NCBI RefSeq assembly: GCF_000002985.6
Contig: NC_003284.9
Location: 7,316,001 to 7,380,000 of the forward strand
Direction: 5' to 3'
From: Caenorhabditis elegans
Taxonomy: Eukaryota; Nematoda; Chromadorea; Rhabditida; Rhabditidae
DNA length: 64,000 nucleotides
Part shown: piece after piece, positions 35,441 to 47,663 of the stretch
Numbering within the stretch: position 1 is the first letter of the stretch
Layout of the letters: every line of letters starts with the position of its first letter
Notes under the pieces: generated by a model
Seen by the model: the letters and a program-made list of their open reading frames with translations, nothing else
Database searches by the model: none
What the model was told of the DNA's origin: nothing
Made by a program: the position numbers and the translations under genes

Positions 35441-38400
35441 CGCCGGTCTCGCCTTGAGCGATTCCTTACCCTTAAATGGGCGCCGGTTTCTCTTTGAGCG
35501 ATTCCTTACCCTTAAATGGGCGCCGGTTTCGCTTTGAGCGATTCCTTACCCTTAAATGGGCGCCGGTTTCGCTTAGAGCGATTCCTTACCCTTAAATGGG
35601 CGCCGGTTTCGCTTAGAGCGATTCCTTACCCTTAAATGGGCGCCGGTTTCGCTTAGAGCGATTCCTTACCCTTAAATGGGCGCCGGTTTCTCTTTGAGCG
35701 ATTCCTTACCCTTAAATGGGCGCCGGTTTCGCTTAGAGCGATTCCTTACCCTTAAATGGGCGCCGGTTTCGCTTTGAGCGATTCCTTACCCTTAAATGGG
35801 CGCCGGTTTCGCTTTGAGCGATTCCTTACCCTTAAATGGGCGCCGGTTTCGCTTAGAGCGATTCCTTACCCTTAAATGGGCGCCGGTTTCGCTTAGAGCG
35901 ATTCCTTACCCTTAAATGGGCGCCGGTTTCGCTTAGAGCGATTCCTTACCCTTAAATGGGCGCCGGTTTCGCTTAGAGCGATTCCTTACCCTTAAATGGG
36001 CGCCGGTTTCGCTTAGAGCGATTCCTTACCCTTAAATGGGCGCCGGTTTCGCTTAGAGCGATTCCTTACCCTTAAATGGGCGCCGGTTTCTCTTTGAGCG
36101 ATTCCTTACCCTTAAATGGGCGCCGGTTTCGCTTAGAGCGATTCCTTACCCTTAAATGGGCGCCGGTTTCGCTTAGAGCGATTCCTTACCCTTAAATGGG
36201 CGCCGGTTTCGCTTAGAGCGATTCCTTACCCTTAAATGGGCGCCGGTTTCGCTTAGAGCGATTCCTTACCCTTAAATGGGCGCCGGTTTCGCTTTGAGCG
36301 ATTCCTTACCCTTAAATGGGCGCCGGTTTCGCTTTGAGCGATTCCTTACCCTTAAATGGGCGCCGGTTTCGCTTTGAGCGAGTCCTTACCCTTAAATGGG
36401 CGCCGGTCTCGCTTAGAGCGATTCCTTACCCTTAAATGGGCGCCGGTTTCGCTTTGAGCGATTCCTTACCCTTAAATGGGCGCCGGTTTCGCTTTGAGCG
36501 AGTCATTACCCTTAAATGGGCGCCGGTCTCGCTTAGAGCGATTCCTTACCCTTAAATGGGCGCCGGTTTCGCTTTGAGCGATTCCTTACCCTTAAATGGG
36601 CGCCGGTTTCGCTTTGAGCGATTCCTTACCCTTAAATGGGCGCCGGTCTCGCTTTGAGCGAGTCATTACCCTTAAATGGGCGCCGGTTTCGCTTAGAGCG
36701 ATTCCTTACCCTTAAATGGGCGCCGGTTTCGCTTAGAGCGATTCCTTACCCTTAAATGGGCGCCGGTTTCTCTTTGAGCGATTCCTTACCCTTAAATGGG
36801 CGCCGGTTTCGCTTTGAGCGATTCCTTACCCTTAAATGGGCGCCGGTTTCGCTTTGAGCGATTCCTTACCCTTAAATGGGCGCCGGTTTCGCTTTGAGCG
36901 ATTCCTTACCCTTAAATGGGCGCCGGTTTCTCTTTGAGCGATTCCTTACCCTTAAATGGGCGCCGGTTTCTCTTTGAGCGATTCCTTACCCTTAAATGGG
37001 CGCCGGTTTCGCTTTGAGCGATTCCTTACCCTTAAATGGGCGCCGGTTTCGCTTTGAGCGATTCATTACCCTTAAATGGGCGCCGGTTTCGCTTAGAGCG
37101 ATTCCTTACCCTTAAATGGGCGCCGGTTTCGCTTTGAGCGATTCCTTACCCTTAAATGGGCGCCGGTTTCGCTTAGAGCGATTCCTTACCCTTAAATGGG
37201 CGCCGGTTTCGCTTAGAGCGATTCCTTACCCTTAAATGGGCGCCGGTTTCGCTTAGAGCGATTCCTTACCCTTAAATGGGCGCCGGTTTCGCTTAGAGCG
37301 ATTCCTTACCCTTAAATGGGCGCCGGTTTCGCTTAGAGCGATTCCTTACCCTTAAATGGGCGCCGGTTTCTCTTTGAGCGATTCCTTACCCTTAAATGGG
37401 CGCCGGTTTCGCTTTGAGCGATTCCTTACCCTTAAATGGGCGCCGGTTTCGCTTAGAGCGATTCCTTACCCTTAAATGGGCGCCGGTTTCGCTTAGAGCG
37501 ATTCCTTACCCTTAAATGGGCGCCGGTTTCGCTTAGAGCGATTCCTTACCCTTAAATGGGCGCCGGTTTCTCTTAGAGCGATTCCTTACCCTTAAATGGG
37601 CGCCGGTTTCGCTTAGAGCGATTCCTTACCCTTAAATGGGCGCCGGTTTCGCTTAGAGCGATTCCTTACCCTTAAATGGGCGCCGGTTTCGCTTAGAGCG
37701 ATTCCTTACCCTTAAATGGGCGCCGGTTTCGCTTAGAGCGATTCCTTACCCTTAAATGGGCGCCGGTTTCGCTTAGAGCGATTCCTTACCCTTAAATGGG
37801 CGCCGGTTTCGCTTTGAGCGATTCCTTACCCTTAAATGGGCGCCGGTTTCGCTTTGAGCGATTCCTTACCCTTAAATGGGCGCCGGTTTCGCTTAGAGCG
37901 ATTCCTTACCCTTAAATGGGCGCCGGTTTCGCTTAGAGCGATTCCTTACCCTTAAATGGGCGCCGGTTTCGCTTAGAGCGATTCCTTACCCTTAAATGGG
38001 CGCCGGTTTCGCTTAGAGCGATTCCTTACCCTTAAATGGGCGCCGGTTTCGCTTAGAGCGATTCCTTACCCTTAAATGGGCGCCGGTTTCGCTTTGAGCG
38101 ATTCCTTACCCTTAAATGGGCGCCGGTTTCGCTTAGAGCGATTCCTTACCCTTAAATGGGCGCCGGTTTCGCTTAGAGCGATTCCTTACCCTTAAATGGG
38201 CGCCGGTTTCGCTTAGAGCGATTCCTTACCCTTAAATGGGCGCCGGTTTCGCTTAGAGCGATTCCTTACCCTTAAATGGGCGCCGGTTTCGCTTAGAGCG
38301 ATTCCTTACCCTTAAATGGGCGCCGGTTTCTCTTTGAGCGATTCCTTACCCTTAAATGGGCGCCGGTTTCGCTTTGAGCGATTCCTTACCCTTAAATGGG

Positions 38401-41400
38401 CGCCGGTTTCTCTTTGAGCGATTCCTTACCCTTAAATGGGCGCCGGTCTCGCTTTGAGCGAGTCATTACCCTTAAATGGGCGCCGGTCTCGCCTTGAGCG
38501 ACTCCTTACCCTTAAATGGGCGCCGGTCTCGCCTTGAGCGATTCCTTACCCTTAAATGGGCGCCGGTTTCTCTTTGAGCGATTCCTTACCCTTAAATGGG
38601 CGCCGGTTTCGCTTTGAGCGATTCCTTACCCTTAAATGGGCGCCGGTTTCTCTTTGAGCGATTCCTTACCCTTAAATGGGCGCCGGTTTCGCTTTGAGCG
38701 ATTCCTTACCCTTAAATGGGCGCCGGTTTCGCTTAGAGCGATTCCTTACCCTTAAATGGGCGCCGGTTTCGCTTTGAGCGATTCCTTACCCTTAAATGGG
38801 CGCCGGTTTCGCTTAGAGCGATTCCTTACCCTTAAATGGGCGCCGGTTTCTCTTTGAGCGATTCCTTACCCTTAAATGGGCGCCGGTTTCGCTTAGAGCG
38901 ATTCCTTACCCTTAAATGGGCGCCGGTTTCGCTTAGAGCGATTCCTTACCCTTAAATGGGCGCCGGTTTCTCTTTGAGCGATTCCTTACCCTTAAATGGG
39001 CGCCGGTTTCGCTTTGAGCGATTCCTTACCCTTAAATGGGCGCCGGTTTCGCTTTGAGCGATTCCTTACCCTTAAATGGGCGCCGGTTTCGCTTTGAGCG
39101 ATTCCTTACCCTTAAATGGGCGCCGGTTTCGCTTTGAGCGATTCCTTACCCTTAAATGGGCGCCGGTTTCGCTTTGAGCGATTCCTTACCCTTAAATGGG
39201 CGCCGGTTTCGCTTTGAGCGATTCCTTACCCTTAAATGGGCGCCGGTTTCTCTTTGAGCGATTCCTTACCCTTAAATGGGCGCCGGTTTCGCTTTGAGCG
39301 ATTCCTTACCCTTAAATGGGCGCCGGTTTCGCTTAGAGCGATTCCTTACCCTTAAATGGGCGCCGGTTTCGCTTTGAGCGATTCCTTACCCTTAAATGGG
39401 CGCCGGTTTCGCTTAGAGCGATTCCTTACCCTTAAATGGGCGCCGGTTTCTCTTTGAGCGATTCCTTACCCTTAAATGGGCGCCGGTTTCGCTTAGAGCG
39501 ATTCCTTACCCTTAAATGGGCGCCGGTTTCGCTTAGAGCGATTCCTTACCCTTAAATGGGCGCCGGTTTCTCTTTGAGCGATTCCTTACCCTTAAATGGG
39601 CGCCGGTTTCGCTTAGAGCGATTCCTTACCCTTAAATGGGCGCCGGTTTCTCTTTGAGCGATTCCTTACCCTTAAATGGGCGCCGGTTTCGCTTTGAGCG
39701 ATTCCTTACCCTTAAATGGGCGCCGGTTTCGCTTAGAGCGATTCCTTACCCTTAAATGGGCGCCGGTTTCGCTTTGAGCGATTCCTTACCCTTAAATGGG
39801 CGCCGGTTTCGCTTAGAGCGATTCCTTACCCTTAAATGGGCGCCGGTTTCGCTTAGAGCGATTCCTTACCCTTAAATGGGCGCCGGTTTCTCTTTGAGCG
39901 ATTCCTTACCCTTAAATGGGCGCCGGTTTCGCTTAGAGCGATTCCTTACCCTTAAATGGGCGCCGGTTTCTCTTTGAGCGATTCCTTACCCTTAAATGGG
40001 CGCCGGTTTCGCTTTGAGCGATTCCTTACCCTTAAATGGGCGCCGGTATCGCTTTGAGCGAGTCATTACCCTTAAATGGGCGCCGGTTTCGCTTAGAGCG
40101 ATTCCTTACCCTTAAATGGGCGCCGGTTTCGCTTTGAGCGATTCCTTACCCTTAAATGGGCGCCGGTCTCGCTTTGAGCGAGTCATTACCCTTAAATGGG
40201 CGCCGGTTTCGCTTAGAGCGATTCCTTACCCTTAAATGGGCGCCGGTTTCTCTTTGAGCGATTCCTTACCCTTAAATGGGCGCCGGTTTCGCTTTGAGCG
40301 ATTCCTTACCCTTAAATGGGCGCCGGTTTCGCTTTGAGCGATTCCTTACCCTTAAATGGGCGCCGGTTTCGCTTAGAGCGATTCCTTACCCTTAAATGGG
40401 CGCCGGTTTCGCTTTGAGCGATTCCTTACCCTTAAATGGGCGCCGGTTTCGCTTAGAGCGATTCCTTACCCTTAAATGGGCGCCGGTTTCGCTTAGAGCG
40501 ATTCCTTACCCTTAAATGGGCGCCGGTTTCTCTTTGAGCGATTCCTTACCCTTAAATGGGCGCCGGTTTCGCTTAGAGCGATTCCTTACCCTTAAATGGG
40601 CGCCGGTTTCTCTTTGAGCGATTCCTTACCCTTAAATGGGCGCCGGTTTCGCTTTGAGCGATTCCTTACCCTTAAATGGGCGCCGGTTTCGCTTAGAGCG
40701 ATTCCTTACCCTTAAATGGGCGCCGGTTTCGCTTTGAGCGATTCCTTACCCTTAAATGGGCGCCGGTTTCGCTTAGAGCGATTCCTTACCCTTAAATGGG
40801 CGCCGGTTTCTCTTTGAGCGATTCCTTACCCTTAAATGGGCGCCGGTTTCGCTTAGAGCGATTCCTTACCCTTAAATGGGCGCCGGTTTCGCTTAGAGCG
40901 ATTCCTTACCCTTAAATGGGCGCCGGTTTCTCTTTGAGCGATTCCTTACCCTTAAATGGGCGCCGGTTTCGCTTTGAGCGATTCCTTACCCTTAAATGGG
41001 CGCCGGTTTCGCTTTGAGCGATTCCTTACCCTTAAATGGGCGCCGGTTTCGCTTAGAGCGATTCCTTACCCTTAAATGGGCGCCGGTTTCGCTTTGAGCG
41101 ATTCCTTACCCTTAAATGGGCGCCGGTCTCGCTTTGAGCGATTCCTTACCCTTAAATGGGCGCCGGTTTCGCTTTGAGCGATTCCTTACCCTTAAATGGG
41201 CGCCGGTTTCGCTTTGAGCGATTCCTTACCCTTAAATGGGCGCCGGTCTCGCTTTGAGCGAGTCATTACCCTTAAATGGGCGCCGGTTTCGCTTAGAGCG
41301 ATTCCTTACCCTTAAATGGGCGCCGGTTTCGCTTTGAGCGATTCCTTACCCTTAAATGGGCGCCGGTCTCGCTTTGAGCGATTCCTTACCCTTAAATGGG

Positions 41401-44400
41401 CGCCGGTTTCTCTTTGAGCGATTCCTTACCCTTAAATGGGCGCCGGTTTCGCTTAGAGCGATTCCTTACCCTTAAATGGGCGCCGGTTTCGCTTAGAGCG
41501 ATTCCTTACCCTTAAATGGGCGCCGGTTTCTCTTTGAGCGATTCCTTACCCTTAAATGGGCGCCGGTTTCGCTTTGAGCGATTCCTTACCCTTAAATGGG
41601 CGCCGGTTTCGCTTAGAGCGATTCCTTACCCTTAAATGGGCGCCGGTTTCTCTTTGAGCGATTCCTTACCCTTAAATGGGCGCCGGTTTCGCTTAGAGCG
41701 ATTCCTTACCCTTAAATGGGCGCCGGTTTCGCTTTGAGCGAGTCATTACCCTTAAATGGGCGCCGGTTTCGCTTAGAGCGATTCCTTACCCTTAAATGGG
41801 CGCCGGTTTCGCTTTGAGCGATTCCTTACCCTTAAATGGGCGCCGGTCTCGCTTTGAGCGATTCCTTACCCTTAAATGGGCGCCGGTTTCTCTTTGAGCG
41901 ATTCCTTACCCTTAAATGGGCGCCGGTTTCGCTTTGAGCGATTCCTTACCCTTAAATGGGCGCCGGTTTCGCTTTGAGCGATTCCTTACCCTTAAATGGG
42001 CGCCGGTTTCGCTTTGAGCGATTCCTTACCCTTAAATGGGCGCCGGTTTCGCTTTGAGCGATTCCTTACCCTTAAATGGGCGCCGGTTTCTCTTTGAGCG
42101 ATTCCTTACCCTTAAATGGGCGCCGGTTTCGCTTAGAGCGATTCCTTACCCTTAAATGGGCGCCGGTTTCGCTTTGAGCGATTCCTTACCCTTAAATGGG
42201 CGCCGGTTTCGCTTTGAGCGATTCCTTACCCTTAAATGGGCGCCGGTTTCGCTTAGAGCGATTCCTTACCCTTAAATGGGCGCCGGTTTCGCTTTGAGCG
42301 ATTCCTTACCCTTAAATGGGCGCCGGTCTCGCTTTGAGCGAGTCATTACCCTTAAATGGGCGCCGGTTTCGCTTAGAGCGATTCCTTACCCTTAAATGGG
42401 CGCCGGTTTCTCTTTGAGCGATTCCTTACCCTTAAATGGGCGCCGGTTTCGCTTTGAGCGATTCCTTACCCTTAAATGGGCGCCGGTTTCTCTTTGAGCG
42501 ATTCCTTACCCTTAAATGGGCGCCGGTCTCGCTTTGAGCGAGTCATTACCCTTAAATGGGCGCCGGTTTCGCTTAGAGCGATTCCTTACCCTTAAATGGG
42601 CGCCGGTCTCGCTTTGAGCGATTCCTTACCCTTAAATGGGCGCCGGTTTCGCTTTGAGCGATTCCTTACCCTTAAATGGGCGCCGGTCTCGCTTTGAGCG
42701 AGTCATTACCCTTAAATGGGCGCCGGTTTCGCTTAGAGCGATTCCTTACCCTTAAATGGGCGCCGGTTTCTCTTTGAGCGATTCCTTACCCTTAAATGGG
42801 CGCCGGTTTCGCTTTGAGCGATTCCTTACCCTTAAATGGGCGCCGGTCGCTTTGAGCGAGTCATTACCCTTAAATGGGCGCCGGTTTCGCTTAGAGCGAT
42901 TCCTTACCCTTAAATGGGCGCCGGTTTCGCTTTGAGCGATTCCTTACCCTTAAATGGGCGCCGGTTTCGCTTTGAGCGATTCCTTACCCTTAAATGGGCG
43001 CCGGTTTCGCTTTGAGCGATTCCTTACCCTTAAATGGGCGCCGGTTTCTCTTTGAGCGATTCCTTACCCTTAAATGGGCGCCGGTTTCTCTTTGAGCGAT
43101 TCCTTACCCTTAAATGGGCGCCGGTTTCGCTTTGAGCGATTCCTTACCTTTAAATGGGCGCCGGTTTCGCTTTGAGCGATTCCTTACCCTTAAATGGGCG
43201 CCGGTTTCGCTTTGAGCGATTCCTTACCCTTAAATGGGCGCCGGTTTCGCTTTGAGCGATTCCTTACCCTTAAATGGGCGCCGGTCTCGCTTTGAGCGAG
43301 TCATTACCCTTAAATGGGCGCCGGTTTCGCTTAGAGCGATTCCTTACCCTTAAATGGGCGCCGGTTTCTCTTTGAGCGATTCCTTACCCTTAAATGGGCG
43401 CCGGTTTCGCTTTGAGCGATTCCTTACCCTTAAATGGGCGCCGGTTTCGCTTTGAGCGATTCCTTACCCTTAAATGGGCGCCGGTCTCGCTTTGAGCGAG
43501 TCATCACCCTTAAATGGGCGCCGGTTTCGCTTAGAGCGATTCCTTACCCTTAAATGGGCGCCGGTTTCTCTTTGAGCGATTCCTTACCCTTAAATGGGCG
43601 CCGGTTTCGCTTTGAGCGATTCCTTACCCTTAAATGGGCGCCGGTCTCGCTTTGAGCGAGTCATTACCCTTAAATGGGCGCCGGTTTCGCTTAGAGCGAT
43701 TCCTTACCCTTAAATGGGCGCCGGTTTCGCTTAGAGCGATTCCTTACCCTTAAATGGGCGCCGGTTTCGCTTAGAGCGATTCCTTACCCTTAAATGGGCG
43801 CCGGTTTCGCTTAGAGCGATTCCTTACCCTTAAATGGGCGCCGGTTTCGCTTAGAGCGATTCCTTACCCTTAAATGGGCGCCGGTTTCGCTTAGAGCGAT
43901 TCCTTACCCTTAAATGGGCGCCGGTTTCGCTTTGAGCGATTCCTTACCCTTAAATGGGCGCCGGTTTCGCTTAGAGCGATTCCTTACCCTTAAATGGGCG
44001 CCGGTTTCGCTTAGAGCGATTCCTTACCCTTAAATGGGCGCCGGTTTCTCTTTGAGCGATTCCTTACCCTTAAATGGGCGCCGGTTTCGCTTAGAGCGAT
44101 TCCTTACCCTTAAATGGGCGCCGGTTTCTCTTTGAGCGATTCCTTACCCTTAAATGGGCGCCGGTTTCGCTTTGAGCGATTCCTTACCCTTAAATGGGCG
44201 CCGGTCTCGCTTTGAGCGATTCCTTACCCTTAAATGGGCGCCGGTTTCTCTTTGAGCGATTCCTTACCCTTAAATGGGCGCCGGTTTCGCTTTGAGCGAT
44301 TCCTTACCCTTAAATGGGCGCCGGTCTCGCTTTGAGCGAGTCATTACCCTTAAATGGGCGCCGGTTTCGCTTAGAGCGATTCCTTACCCTTAAATGGGCG

Positions 44401-45420
44401 CCGGTTTCTCTTTGAGCGATTCCTTACCCTTAAATGGGCGCCGGTTTCGCTTTGAGCGATTCCTTACCCTTAAATGGGCGCCGGTCTCGCTTTGAGCGAT
44501 TCCTTACCCTTAAATGGGCGCCGGTTTCTCTTTGAGCGATTCCTTACCCTTAAATGGGCGCCGGTTTCGCTTTGAGCGATTCCTTACCCTTAAATGGGCG
44601 CCGGTCTCGCTTTGAGCGAGTCATTACCCTTAAATGGGCGCCGGTTTCGCTTAGAGCGATTCCTTACCCTTAAATGGGCGCCGGTTTCTCTTTGAGCGAT
44701 TCCTTACCCTTAAATGGGCGCCGGTTTCGCTTTGAGCGATTCCTTACCCTTAAATGGGCGCCGGTCTCGCTTTGAGCGATTCCTTACCCTTAAATGGGCG
44801 CCGGTTTCTCTTTGAGCGATTCCTTACCCTTTAATGGGCGCCGGTTTCTCTTTGAGCGATTCCTTACCCTTAAATGGGCGCCGGTTTCGCTTTGAGCGAT
44901 TCCTTACCCTTAAATGGGCGCCGGTCTCGCTTTGAGCGAGTCATTACCCTTAAATGGGCGCCGGTTTCGCTTAGAGCGATTCCTTACCCTTAAATGGGCG
45001 CCGGTTTCGCTTTGAGCGATTCCTTACCCTTAAATGGGCGCCGGTCTCGCTTTGAGCGATTCCTTACCCTTAAATGGGCGCCGGTTTCGCTTTGAGCGAT
45101 TCCTTACCCTTAAATGGGCGCCGGTTTCGCTTTGAGCGATTCCTTACCCTTAAATGGGCGCCGGTTTCGCTTAGAGCGATTCCTTACCCTTAAATGGGCG
45201 CCGGTTTCGCTTTGAGCGATTCCTTACCCTTAAATGGGCGCCGGTCTCGCTTTGAGCGAGTCATTACCCTTAAATGGGCGCCGGTCTCGCCTTGAGCGAC
45301 TCCTTACCCTTAAATGGGCGCCGGTCTCGCCTTGAGCGATTCCTTACCCTTAAATGGGCGCCGGTCTCGCCTTGAGCGATGCATTACCCTTAAATGGGCG
45401 CCGTCTCGCCTTGAGCGATT
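35441..45420. repeat. 9,980-bp satellite of a 40-bp unit inside the retrotransposon
   Basis: Head-to-tail array: 185 units of exactly 40 bp (35441-42840), one 38-bp unit (42841-42878), 63 more 40-bp units (42879-45398) and a 22-bp partial. Each unit runs CGCCGGTTTCGCTTTGAGCG then ATTCCTTACCCTTAAATGGG. A few variants recur: GCTTAGAGCG, TCTTTGAGCG, and GGTCTCGCTTTGAGCGAGTCATT; edge-type units have GCCTTGAGCG. TCGCT and AGCGA in the unit can pair as a 5-bp hairpin around TTG or TAG, and each unit boundary makes GGCGCC. Stops occur in all frames, so it is noncoding. There are no spacers, so it is not a CRISPR array. Confidence 0.98.
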
Positions 45421-45668
45421 CACCAAATAAGTAGCACTGGTAGCCTTGTACACCCTTCCTCTCTACTTTCCTCATAATTTTTTCTTCCTTTATCACCTTA
45501 ACCTCTTTTAAATTCTAATTTCTTTTAGGTTACTGGTTTAATTATTGTCTTTGGACAATCACCCTCATCTCTCCTAACTATCATTACTCTCGGATCTTCC
45601 CGATCTCCCTCACCGGGACGACGTCGCACGCTCAGAAGGCGGCACGACGATCCCACCAACACCAGCCA
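45421..45668 (+). promoter_or_regulatory. Gag leader with strong splice acceptor
   Basis: Pyrimidine-rich stretch ending TAATTTCTTTTAG at 45529, a good nematode acceptor, 140 bases before the gag ATG. It could allow a transcript from the 5' LTR to splice out the leader repeats and the whole satellite. The donor is not identified. Confidence 0.45.
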
Positions 45669-46049
45669 ATGGCGGGGAAGCCAACGAAAAAACGTACACG
45701 AGGACAGGTGTCCTTGGCGACACGTATCGTAGGCCCCCTCAAAAGGCGTATCAACCACAAGGTTGACGCAGCCAAGCGTATCTTGGCCGAGACTGAGGCA
45801 AAAATGGAAATTCTCCTGAACATGCCTCAGGATCAACTCGTCAGCAGCGAAGACTCGACTTACCTCGACGCACTACTGATTCGTCTCCAGACAATCTTAG
45901 TTGCGCTCGAAGGTATGCGCGAGCTTATCTCTGACAAATTCCGTGACCCGGAAATGATGGCCGACACTAATCGCCATCAATATCACCAGGAGGTGCTCGA
46001 CTACCTCGAAAAGTCATCAACCGCTAGATTCGTAGAGCTAGATTCGTAG
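45669..46049 (+). pseudogene. Gag N-terminal segment, frameshifted at its end
   Basis: ATG-started frame of 126 codons: a basic start (MAGKPTKKRTRGQ) and a helical region rich in Glu and Leu. The stop comes just after a 14-bp tandem duplication (46024-46037 and 46038-46051, CTAGATTCGTAGAG twice). The duplication shifts the frame away from the next segment, which starts in frame 46082. Confidence 0.7.
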
Positions 46050-46081
46050 AGACTCACGACATCCAAAAGCTTGAGACTGAA

Positions 46082-46793
46082 ATGAGAAGCCGAAACATCC
46101 CCATCACCCACTTCGATCCATATCTGCTAGCAACCACCGATGTAGAAACAGGAGCCACCACCGAGGACGATGCCAACGACGAGGAAAGAAGAGACATTGA
46201 GGCAACGATCGAGGACCACGCTCAAAACAATGGGCCGTCCAATCATCGTGTCATCTCCGATCTTCGAACTCCTCACGGTAGCACGCCATCTACAGGAACT
46301 CCGCGTCTATCTTCACCAGGCATGGTCTGGGACAACGAGGGAATGAGCCTGCACGATGAATTACAAATCGCGAACTTGCTCGACCCCGCGAACCCACAGA
46401 GATCTCCAATGGCTCCTGCTGCTCCAACATCATCTGCTGCTGCTCCGACTCTAACTGCTGCTGCTCCGCCGTCATCTGCCAGTGCTCCGATGTCATCCGC
46501 TGCCGCTTACCATCTACATGGTCAACATGGTCAACAACTCGGAGCTCCAGCTCATACCAATGGTGGTACTACTCGCCTCCAGCAGCCGCTTGAACATAGG
46601 ATCCAGACAACTACACAAGGGGTACTCCAAGGGAAACGTGAGCAGCTCGAACAGGGCCCTACGGAGACCCCACTTCTCGTCCAGCAAGCCCCTACAACTA
46701 CGGGCCCAGGTACGCCAATTACGCCACAAAGAGTTCCGAATGCGCGTGCCTTGCAAACACATCAGGCTATAAACAGCCAGGTGAGTTATCCAA
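46082..46793 (+). pseudogene. Gag middle segment, low complexity
   Basis: Open frame continuing the Gag region: an acidic stretch (TEDDANDEERRD) and then an Ala/Pro/Ser-rich linker of repeated SSAAAP-type words. The frame itself stays open to 46900, but Gag-like sequence passes to another frame near 46780-46800, around a 19-nt segment bounded by GT and AG. Confidence 0.6.
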
Positions 46794-47663
46794 GTGCAGG
46801 AGCACAGACTCCTGGCGGCTATCGAAGCTATTGCCACAAGTCAGAGTCAAATGCAATCAGAGTTAACTTCACAAGGCCGCTTAGTACACGTGCTCATTGA
46901 CAGAATGGAAGCTAAGGAAAAGTTAATTGTGGAACCCAAAATTTTAAATACTACCGTCGCCGAAGAGACCAGTAGACCAGCTATGCCACAGCCAACCCAT
47001 GAAACGGCTCAGCAACAGCAAACCACTGACTCCGAGTACGAATATGAGTTTGATTCCGACGACAATAACCAGCAACCGCTTACTCCTCAAACACGTACTC
47101 AAATCCGATACATCGAGGTGAAGAATAATGGTAGTCACGATACTCAAAACTTATTAAAGTACCTCGGCAAATATGATGGTAACTCAAATATTGATTCATT
47201 CCTTACCGACTTCAAAGAATCGGTAATGGAAAACGATAATCTAAATCACGCAAATAAATTTATGATCTTAAAAACTCACCTATTAGGCAAAGCACGTGAC
47301 TGTATCTCTCGAGACCACGTAGCGGCTAAGGCAATTGAGAAGACTATTGCTTCACTGCAAGCAGTGTTTGGGAAGGATGAAAACAAAACCAGCCTTTTAG
47401 CCCAGATCCACACTATCGGTTTTCCACAGTCAGACGTTAAGGGAATGCGTAGGGCGATCGCCAAACACACTATTCTTGCCGAACAGCTAGTGAACATCGG
47501 ATTAGCAGCGAATGACGAGAGAACTTTTACACCTCTCACATCTCGCCTACCACCCGCTATCCGCACAAGAGTCACTCAGTTTTGGGGCTTGAAAGGTGAA
47601 AACGCGACATACCAAGAAATCTTTGACTATGTCACTACTTGTGTTGACGACATGGCAAGATAA
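46794..47663 (+). pseudogene. Gag core with DUF1759-like region
   Basis: 290 open codons without an ATG near the start, so it is the continuation of the upstream segments in a shifted frame. It begins with a coiled-coil-like stretch, then a polar acidic linker (SEYEYEFDSDDNNQ). The conserved core has IDSFLTDFKESV, LLGKARDCISRDHV, KTIASLQAVFGKDE and SRLPPAIRTRVTQFW. This is the arrangement of BEL/Pao Gag (DUF1759), which forms the particle shell. It contains two strict copies of the CAWCCGCT word or its one-base variants, read in different frames. Confidence 0.72.

Noticed and set aside
35441-45420. Regular repeats resembling a CRISPR array
   Set aside because: Units are contiguous with no unique spacers, and the window is clearly animal DNA. 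It is a satellite.
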